Source: Dehalococcoidales bacterium (GTDB lineage: Bacteria > Chloroflexota > Dehalococcoidia > Dehalococcoidales > UBA2162). Taken from it: a stretch of 9,403 nt of DNA. This document shows positions 1 to 4,414 of the stretch, piece after piece. Position 1 is the first letter of the stretch. Every line of letters starts with the position of its first letter. The translations under genes were made by a program, and so were the position numbers. Location: NCBI GenBank assembly GCA_016844285.1, contig JAENIS010000057.1:1-9403 (forward strand). The letters run 5' to 3'. Below the pieces are notes generated by a model. The model saw only the letters and a program-made list of their open reading frames with translations, did not search any database and was not told the DNA's origin.

Positions 1-250
1 GATGGGCAGTGCCAATGTCGCCGCGGCCAATACCGAGGTAGCCAATGTGAAGACAGCGGCCAACTCCTATCTGGCGGACAATGGTGTGTACCCACCTACT
101 TCGGCCAACTTGACCAGCACCTATCTTAGCGGCACGCCCAAGGCAACCTATGCCTTTAACTCAAGCAGTGGTAACATCACGGCGGTGACCGACGATACGT
201 GGTCGAGTGTTAACTTTGTCGTTGCCACCCAGAAGTGGGTCAAGGACTAA
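1..250 (+). CDS. Type IV pilin / pseudopilin (GspG-PilA-like), C-terminal part, 5' end outside window
   Basis: Only the last 82 complete codons are visible; base 1 is the last base of an earlier codon, and the ATG at 2-4 is probably internal because the pilin N-terminus (cleavage site and hydrophobic helix) is missing. The visible part begins in what looks like the amphipathic end of the long N-terminal helix (VANVKTAANSYLADNGVYPP). This is the pattern of type II secretion major pseudopilins and small type IV pilins, in which a helix with regularly spaced Ala, Val and Leu runs into 'DNG.YP'. A Thr/Ser/Asn-rich beta region follows and the gene ends at TAA (248-250). Its likely role is a pilus or pseudopilus subunit processed by a prepilin peptidase. 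It converges on the minus-strand pilus-assembly operon at 626-3155, which supports a pilus function. No disulfide-forming cysteines are visible. The family call is good; pilin versus pseudopilin cannot be decided. Confidence 0.72.
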   Translation, partial: MGSANVAAANTEVANVKTAANSYLADNGVYPPTSANLTSTYLSGTPKATYAFNSSSGNITAVTDDTWSSVNFVVATQKWVKD

Positions 251-389
251 TAACGGAATAGACGGCCGGTAAGACCAACCCTAAGTTAGTCCTTCCGTAG
301 AAGGACGGCTTGCCACATTGCGAACACGAGACAATATTATTAATCCATCCCCCTTCCCCTGATAGGGGAAGGGGGGGGAACTATGGGGG

Positions 390-418
390 AGAGAGGCGAA
401 GCCTCTCTTTCTCTATTT
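390..418 (+). terminator. Possible weak terminator for the pilin gene
   Basis: An 8-bp perfect stem (390-397 with 401-408, loop GAA) is followed on the plus strand by a pyrimidine-rich, T-rich run (TTCTCTATTT). It lies about 140 bases after the pilin stop, further than usual, and the T-run is interrupted by C. It could equally be just one hairpin of the repeat cluster in which it sits. Confidence 0.3.
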
Positions 419-540
419 CTCCCTTTGGAAAAGAGCCTGTCCCGTGCTTGACACGGGAGGGACTAAGGGGGATTTTCAATCCCCTAAATCCCTCCCTATC
501 TCCCTTTACAAAAGGGAGATGCTCTCATCAAGACCATTTT

Positions 541-623
541 GGTTGCTGTCGTGAAATAGTTGTCATTGCGAGAAGCGCAGCGACGTGGCAATGACAGCGG
601 AATCAACTAAATGCGACAGAACC
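541..623. repeat. Small MITE-like inverted repeat unit
   Basis: The centre has perfect 9-bp arms, TGTCATTGC (561-569) and GCAATGACA (588-596), around a core with the motif GAGAAGCGCAGCGACG. The outer arms also match: GGTTGCTGTCG (541-551) against CGACAGAACC (614-623), differing by one extra base. TAGTTG (558-563) and CAACTA (604-609) form a further pair. The first 25 bases of the core (561-585) match 20 of 25 positions of the reverse complement of 3354-3378 in the larger element at 3230-3413. The unit therefore looks like one member of a dispersed family. Its right edge stops 2 bases short of the stop codon of the pilM-pilN gene. Confidence 0.6.
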
Positions 624-625
624 AT

Positions 626-2164
626 TTAGTTCAGGACAAGCTGGAAACTGAAGCTCCTTGTTATCTGCGGAGTTGAAGTGACGTTGGTGGTTATCGGGAT
701 GCCATCGATTACAGTGGTGACTTCGGTGACAGTGACATTACCGGATACCATCGCCCCCCCGCTAACAGAGGGAATCCAGATGCTGGCGAAGCGACCACTA
801 TCTCTCAGCCTGCGGGCGAAAGTCCAGATATCAGCCTCCGTTTTAGATGTGGCACTGATTGTTATCGCCCCACCACCACTATGATTAATCGAGCCAATGG
901 TGACAGCCTGTGGCCTCTGTTTGACAATCTCCGCCAGGTCTTTATCAATGTCCTCACGTCCGCTTCCCAGATTCTCCAGCCGGTCGCTTAGCCCACTTTC
1001 CGTGGCTTTAGCCTGGTTAAGGTTAGCTTCGGCCTGGGCAATCTGTTTCTTTAGTACCTCGATATCCTGCCGGGGCTTGTTGGCGTTTGTCTCCACCGTC
1101 GCCAGCTGCGAGCGAAGAGAGGCGATTTCAGTGTTAACATTCTGCTTCTGAATTGCGACATAAGCGAGCAGCGCCACGCCGATACCCGCGCCTACAGGCA
1201 CCAGAATTCGGGCTGGACTCGGCGCTATCGGCAGATAGACCTTAGGCAGGGCATTGAAATTCACCAGGGAAGAGTTTGCCGGCTCTCTGGCCAGGGGTAG
1301 CTGCTTAATTGCCAGCCCGATATTAACCATAAATTCATTGGCCGGGAAGCCGGGCGGGTATTCCAGAGGTGAAGATAAGGCTGACACCGGGTAGCCGGCA
1401 CCACCGACCAGCCCCGGCCAGGTGTCAGACACTCCGACCAGGTCTCCGGAGAAAAAGACCGGCACCGTCGCATCGAGAGGCTTTTCCGTATGGCTGGAGT
1501 TATAGAAAGCGATGGTTCTTTCTATCTCTTCGGCAACAATAGGTAGGTTGTCCGATAAAGAACCTTCGCTGGGTAGAGACAGGCTGCGGATTACCTGTGG
1601 CACCTTCTCAACCATGACCGTGATGTCAAGACAACCCGACGTGGCATTGACCACTACGGTGCGAGGCTCATTGGGGATTCGGGCCAGGGCGAGGGGAGCC
1701 AGGTCCATGACGTGCGGCACGACGCCGGCCATATTGAGCGTCCGCATCAAGGCGTCGGTAGCATTGCGCGGGAAGGTAGCCAGGAAAACATGTGTTTCTC
1801 CCTTCGGGGCGGGAACACGCTGGTAGGAAAGATAGACCTCTTCCAGGGAGGTTGGTATTACCCTGCCCGCCTCCCGCATGACGGCTTCGGGAAGCATGGA
1901 CTCTTTTAGTTCCGGCAGGGTAAGCACACGATACAGCGAGTTGAGTCCACTCAGACCAACAACGACTCCCCGTGGACTCGCCTCAGCGTTAAGAAATAGC
2001 TCCTTGACCCGGCTGGCCACTTGAGCTTCGTCAGTAACGACTCCCTGGCCCACCAGACCCGGAGGCAATGGCGAGCTGGCCCAGCTTTCTATCTGCTTAC
2101 CGCTGGCAACCAGTAGCCTGATGGCACCATCCTCGATAACAAGGGTGGTTACTTTTCGAGCCAT
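626..2164 (-). CDS. pilM: PilM-PilN fusion, type IV pilus inner-membrane alignment protein
   Basis: This 512-residue protein appears to join two normally separate assembly proteins. Residues 1-290 resemble the actin-like ATPase fold of PilM: a phosphate-loop-like start (TLVIEDGAIRLLV), 'VVVGLSG' near 67-73, 'AVMREAGRVIP' near 94-104 and 'VVNATSG' near 171-177. Residues 301-310 (VNFNALPKVY) resemble the N-terminal INLLP-type peptide by which PilN binds PilM. A single membrane helix follows at about 319-338, then a coiled coil at about 341-415 and a C-terminal PilN-like domain to 512. In standard systems PilM is cytoplasmic and PilN crosses the inner membrane, together linking the motor to PilO and the pilus; here both would be covalently tethered. 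The gene starts 2 bases after the pilO-like stop, with AAGGA six bases before the ATG, so translation is probably coupled. The alternative, a divergent PilM with an unrelated C-terminal extension, is less likely. Confidence 0.82.
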   Translation of the reverse strand: MARKVTTLVIEDGAIRLLVASGKQIESWASSPLPPGLVGQGVVTDEAQVASRVKELFLNAEASPRGVVVGLSGLNSLYRVLTLPELKESMLPEAVMREAGRVIPTSLEEVYLSYQRVPAPKGETHVFLATFPRNATDALMRTLNMAGVVPHVMDLAPLALARIPNEPRTVVVNATSGCLDITVMVEKVPQVIRSLSLPSEGSLSDNLPIVAEEIERTIAFYNSSHTEKPLDATVPVFFSGDLVGVSDTWPGLVGGAGYPVSALSSPLEYPPGFPANEFMVNIGLAIKQLPLAREPANSSLVNFNALPKVYLPIAPSPARILVPVGAGIGVALLAYVAIQKQNVNTEIASLRSQLATVETNANKPRQDIEVLKKQIAQAEANLNQAKATESGLSDRLENLGSGREDIDKDLAEIVKQRPQAVTIGSINHSGGGAITISATSKTEADIWTFARRLRDSGRFASIWIPSVSGGAMVSGNVTVTEVTTVIDGIPITTNVTSTPQITRSFSFQLVLN

Positions 2165-2166
2165 GA

Positions 2167-2721
2167 TTATTCCTTCCGACCATAGACGACAAGCGGCAGG
2201 GAAATCGTTGCCTCAGTCTCTCCCAGAGAAAGACTGACCGAACTGATACTGGCCGTGGCAAACTCGGCATCACTAACTAATCGGTCGATAAAAGCGAACA
2301 CGTCACCTGGCTTCCCTTTTACACTCAGGCTAAAATTAGTCGCCCAATAGCTATTATTTTTCACCTTTTCTTCGCTCGGTTCCGACGTGGAAAGGCTGGT
2401 TAGCTCCACGCCCACCGCGCTGGCCAGCCGGAATAATATCTCGTCGTATTCAATACTTCCAATCAATCCGGGATAGCTCGCCTTAGCCTTATTGAGAGCG
2501 GAGGTTATGTTGGCAGATTGCTTATCCAGTTGGCTCATCTGATTGGCTAAAGCCTCTCGCTGCGAAATAAGCCTGGCCAATGCTGGCTGAGTCCCGGACA
2601 GGCTGGCACTTAGCTCCTCCCGCTCCTTAGTCTTAGCGGAATAACCCCGGTACAAGAGGTAAAAGACAACCAGAAAAACGCCGATACCGATAACTAAAAT
2701 GGCTCTCCGGTCAACTTTCAT
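2167..2721 (-). CDS. pilO: PilO-like type IV pilus assembly protein
   Basis: This 184-residue protein has a bitopic inner-membrane layout. It has a short basic cytoplasmic start (MKVDRR), one membrane helix at about 7-26, a periplasmic coiled coil at about 30-82 rich in Glu, Gln and Leu, and a compact C-terminal alpha/beta domain at about 90-184. That last domain contains 'DEILFRLASAVGVELTSL' and 'GDVFAFIDRLV', patterns typical of PilO-family ferredoxin-like domains. PilO normally forms a heterodimer with PilN that sets the spacing of the pilus machine across the periplasm. The gene lies 26 bases after the PilX-like gene and 2 bases before the PilM-PilN fusion, so all three are almost certainly one transcript. 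The ATG at 2719-2721 follows an AGGGA-type ribosome site. The family call rests on architecture and context more than on sequence identity. Confidence 0.78.
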   Translation of the reverse strand: MKVDRRAILVIGIGVFLVVFYLLYRGYSAKTKEREELSASLSGTQPALARLISQREALANQMSQLDKQSANITSALNKAKASYPGLIGSIEYDEILFRLASAVGVELTSLSTSEPSEEKVKNNSYWATNFSLSVKGKPGDVFAFIDRLVSDAEFATASISSVSLSLGETEATISLPLVVYGRKE

Positions 2722-2747
2722 TATCTTTCCCTACTGGCACGGGTTAT

Positions 2748-3155
2748 CTATGAAGTAATCTTAAAATAGTATTTGATAACACTGATATTCCTGCCAGTCG
2801 TATTCTCGGTGGCGGTGGAATTAATCGTATATTTTTCCGCGGTAGCATTTACCGACTCCCATGTACGTAGGACCACTACTTGCAGGCCATTCAGTGTGAA
2901 GCTCTCGCTACTATCCGGCAGATGCCCCAGCATACCCGGGTCAAAAGCTTTTATATCCCACAAACCGCGCTCCACGCCGGCATCACCGGAGTAGAACCTG
3001 TTCACGTATTCTTTGGTCGCCCGCCCAAACATCATAGTCGTAGCAGTGAGGGTGAGACTCGCGCTGATAACCACGGCACCCACCAGCATGAAGAGCATCA
3101 CGGCTACCAGGACTTGCCCGGTCTCTCTTCCTAAACTTCTATCAATTTTTTTCAT
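2748..3155 (-). CDS. PilX-like minor prepilin, first gene of the pilus operon
   Basis: This 135-residue protein begins with a short basic leader (MKKIDRSLGRETG), followed by a hydrophobic helix at about 15-35 (QVLVAVMLFMLVGAVVISAS), the layout of prepilins cut by PilD after glycine (here after G13). 'RFYSGDAGVERGLWDIK' at 53-69 is close to the 'AFYAAEAGVERAL' signature of PilX-type minor pilins, which prime pilus assembly. The usual glutamate at position 5 of the mature pilin is replaced by alanine (A18), as is common in PilX and GspK-type tip subunits, which lack it. The C-terminal half (70-135) is a beta-rich, Thr/Asn-rich globular region I do not recognise. The start codon was chosen because it gives a complete prepilin leader and lies just behind a strong promoter; there is no Shine-Dalgarno sequence. 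Confidence 0.75.
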   Translation of the reverse strand: MKKIDRSLGRETGQVLVAVMLFMLVGAVVISASLTLTATTMMFGRATKEYVNRFYSGDAGVERGLWDIKAFDPGMLGHLPDSSESFTLNGLQVVVLRTWESVNATAEKYTINSTATENTTGRNISVIKYYFKITS

Positions 3156-3166
3156 AATTCGTTTCT

Positions 3167-3194
3167 ATTATAGCACTTCTCTACATTACGTCAA
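3167..3194 (-). promoter_or_regulatory. Sigma-70 promoter of the pilus operon, nearly leaderless
   Basis: On the minus strand TTGACG (3194-3189) and a perfect TATAAT (3172-3167) are separated by 16 bases. The ATG of the PilX-like gene starts only 11 bases after the -10 box, so transcription should begin about 3 to 5 bases before it. No ribosome-binding sequence fits in that space. The next large structure upstream is the MITE-like element, whose edge lies 35 bases from the -35 box. Confidence 0.75.
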
Positions 3195-3229
3195 CCACCA
3201 CGCCGATATTGGTGAGAAATCCATCCCTA

Positions 3230-3413
3230 TGTCCCCTTCCCTTATCAAGGGCTTTGTATCAAAGTGACTTACTCCATGTCACCCTGAGCGTAGCGAAGGG
3301 TCTCATGGTGGCGAGGATGATTGGTTTACCACCAGCCCCACGCTCAGATTCTTCGTCGCTTCGCTCCTCAGCATGACATTTGATACAAGCCCCCTATCAA
3401 GTGAAGAGGGACA
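3230..3413. mobile_element. MITE-like non-coding element, 184 bp, with imperfect terminal inverted repeats
   Basis: Both ends begin TGTCCC (3230-3235) and end GGGACA (3408-3413). The inverted similarity continues inward for about 34 bases with small indels, to the perfect 10-bp pair TTGTATCAAA (3254-3263) and TTTGATACAA (3379-3388). Inside are a second pair of related arms, with CCCTGAGCGTAGCGAAGGG at 3282-3300 on the left and a 25-base unit at 3354-3378 on the right that matches the repeat at 561-585 in 20 of 25 positions. No transposase is encoded, so it would be non-autonomous. I cannot see a target-site duplication with confidence. It lies between two promoters facing away from it (pilus operon to the left, tRNA-Phe to the right), a typical neutral landing place. 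Confidence 0.65.
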
Positions 3414-3450
3414 AGAAAATAGGTTGCTAAAACAATTTCGGATATCGTGC

Positions 3451-3479
3451 TTGACACCTCTAAGGTAAATAGCTACAAT
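3451..3479 (+). promoter_or_regulatory. Consensus sigma-70 promoter of tRNA-Phe
   Basis: TTGACA (3451-3456, a perfect -35) and TACAAT (3474-3479) are 17 bases apart, the ideal spacing. The mature tRNA starts 9 bases after the -10 box, so the precursor would have a 5' leader of only about 2 to 3 bases, or none. It probably drives both tRNA genes, because I see no clear second promoter in the 64 bases between them. Confidence 0.8.
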
Positions 3480-3488
3480 AACCTGTGC

Positions 3489-3564
3489 GCCGAGGTAGCT
3501 CAGTCGGTAGAGCAGCAGACTGAAAATCTGCGTGTCACCAGTTCGATTCTGGTCCTCGGCACCA
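3489..3564 (+). tRNA. tRNA-Phe (anticodon GAA)
   Basis: A complete 76-base cloverleaf. Acceptor arms GCCGAGG (3489-3495) and CCTCGGC (3554-3560) pair fully. The D stem is GCTC/GAGC (3498-3501/3510-3513). The anticodon stem is GCAGA/TCTGC (3515-3519/3527-3531) around loop CTGAAAA, with anticodon GAA at 3522-3524. The T stem is ACCAG/CTGGT (3537-3541/3549-3553) around TTCGATT. The discriminator is A3561, and CCA is encoded at 3562-3564. The minus-strand open frame crossing it (3303-3575) is the familiar artefact that arises opposite tRNA-Phe genes. Confidence 0.98.
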
Positions 3565-3628
3565 GTAACTTGCATTCTCGGAAGGGGATAGGCTAATATT
3601 TGAAGAGGGGATTAACGGTTTGGAGCGT

Positions 3629-3703
3629 GCGGAAGTAGTTCAGCGGTAGAATGCCTCCTTGCCAAGGAGGAGGTCGCGAGTTCGAATCTCGTCTTCCGCT
3701 CCA
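3629..3703 (+). tRNA. tRNA-Gly (anticodon GCC)
   Basis: A complete 75-base cloverleaf. Acceptor arms GCGGAAG (3629-3635) and CTTCCGC (3693-3699) pair fully. The anticodon stem is CCTCC/GGAGG (3654-3658/3666-3670) around loop TTGCCAA, with anticodon GCC at 3661-3663. The T arm is centred on TTCGAAT (3681-3687), the discriminator is T3700, and CCA is encoded at 3701-3703. It lies 64 bases after tRNA-Phe on the same strand and ends only 18 bases from the stop codon of the convergent flavoprotein gene. Confidence 0.98.
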
Positions 3704-3721
3704 AGTTTGTTGCTCCCGGGT

Positions 3722-4300
3722 TTAGCCCTTGCCCCTGGCCAACCGGTCTACCATCCAGACCACGCTCTTACCCACGGCTCTGGCCTCTTCCACGGCGGAT
3801 AGTCCCCCGGCGCCACCAACCCCCGTCATTACATCACCCTTCGCCCGGCCAAAACCGATACCACCGGCAGCAATGGTCATTCTTTGCGCCGCAAAGAAGG
3901 TGTAGAGCATACTGAGTACCTGTCCGGCGCCGACCCGCCTGGCCACTACCAGTGCCCCACCCACCTTCCCTCTCAAGGCGCGACTTCTGAGGAAGGCTTC
4001 GGTGCGGTCCATCACTATTTTAGCCTGAGCACTCACATTGGCAAAGTAGACCGGAGTGCCCAGGATAATGCCATCAGCCAGTTTCATCTGCTGATATATC
4101 TCCTGCATGTCATCCTTGATGTGGCAGACACCAGTCTGACCACAAGCCTCACAGCCATCACAGGGAGAAATATTCTTGCCTGCCACCAGCACCAGTTCCG
4201 TTTCCGCTCCGTCACCTTTGGCCGCTTCCAGGGCTTCCCTGACCATTATCTCGGTATTCCCTCCTTTGCGGGGACTGCAAACGATGCCTAAGACCTTCAC
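3722..4300 (-). CDS. Flavodoxin-fold iron-sulfur flavoprotein (NADPH-dependent FMN reductase family)
   Basis: This 192-residue cytoplasmic protein starts with beta-strand one and the FMN phosphate loop of the family (MKVLGIVCSPRKGGNTEIM; S9, R11, G13-N15-T16). A compact cysteine cluster follows: C47-x2-C50-x2-C53-x5-C59. The iron-sulfur flavoproteins studied in methanogenic archaea carry a similar CX2CX2CX4-7C motif that holds a 4Fe-4S cluster, so this protein probably passes electrons between the cluster and FMN. 'GTPVYF' at 81-86, followed by 'KIVMDRT' near 94-100, is the second flavin-contact region. No membrane segment is present. The start is GTG at 4298-4300, with AAAGGAGG ending 9 bases upstream. 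The gene lies alone, converging on tRNA-Gly, so context does not reveal its electron partner. A plain FMN reductase is the alternative if the cysteines do not bind a cluster. Confidence 0.85.
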   Translation of the reverse strand: MKVLGIVCSPRKGGNTEIMVREALEAAKGDGAETELVLVAGKNISPCDGCEACGQTGVCHIKDDMQEIYQQMKLADGIILGTPVYFANVSAQAKIVMDRTEAFLRSRALRGKVGGALVVARRVGAGQVLSMLYTFFAAQRMTIAAGGIGFGRAKGDVMTGVGGAGGLSAVEEARAVGKSVVWMVDRLARGKG

Positions 4301-4339
4301 CTTGAGAATCCTCCTTTATGGTAATACCAGGGAACTGTG

Positions 4340-4390
4340 TTTTCCGGAGAGCCGTCCTTCAGTCAGACCGGATTCAGGCTCCCCGGAAAA
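4340..4390. repeat. Strong inverted repeat between the surface-protein and flavoprotein genes
   Basis: TTTTCCGGAGAGCC (4340-4353) and GGCTCCCCGGAAAA (4377-4390) pair at 13 of 14 positions around a 23-base loop. In both reading directions the T-run lies on the 5' side and the A-run on the 3' side, the opposite of an intrinsic terminator. It may be an RNA-stabilising hairpin, an operator-type palindrome for the flavoprotein gene (whose ribosome site begins 23 bases from it), or a dispersed repeat. Confidence 0.6.
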
Positions 4391-4414
4391 GAGCATATTT
4401 CACGCTACCAACAG

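Larger units (their letters stand above)
251..625. repeat. Gene-free convergent intergenic region made of stacked hairpins
   Basis: I see no gene in these 375 bases, which separate the ends of two convergent genes. They hold six inverted repeats, all perfect over the arms given: 289-295/300-306 (7 bp, loop CGTA); 349-360/364-375 (12 bp, loop GAT); 390-397/401-408 (8 bp, loop GAA); 440-446/452-458 (7 bp); 498-507/511-520 (10 bp, loop ACA); and 561-569/588-596 (9 bp). The stretch from about 345 to 520 is rich in short C-runs and G-runs and resembles the dispersed palindromic repeats of many environmental bacterial genomes. The open frame at 310-594 runs straight through these structures and is not a gene. 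Some of the hairpins may act as transcription terminators or mRNA stabilisers for the converging genes; only the one at 390-408 is followed by a T-rich stretch. Confidence 0.8.

Noticed and set aside
289..520. Possible CRISPR array
   Set aside because: The hairpins differ from one another in sequence and spacing; there is no constant repeat with unique spacers.
310..594. Plus-strand open frame of 94 residues
   Set aside because: It runs through the stacked hairpin repeats, has a composition set by C and G runs, and resembles no protein family.
3303..3575. Minus-strand open frame of 90 residues overlapping tRNA-Phe
   Set aside because: Its first part is the antisense reading of tRNA-Phe, a well-known annotation artefact, and the rest lies inside the MITE-like element.
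3884..4291. Plus-strand open frame of 135 residues opposite the flavoprotein
   Set aside because: The minus-strand frame has clear flavodoxin motifs and a good ribosome site; this one has neither.
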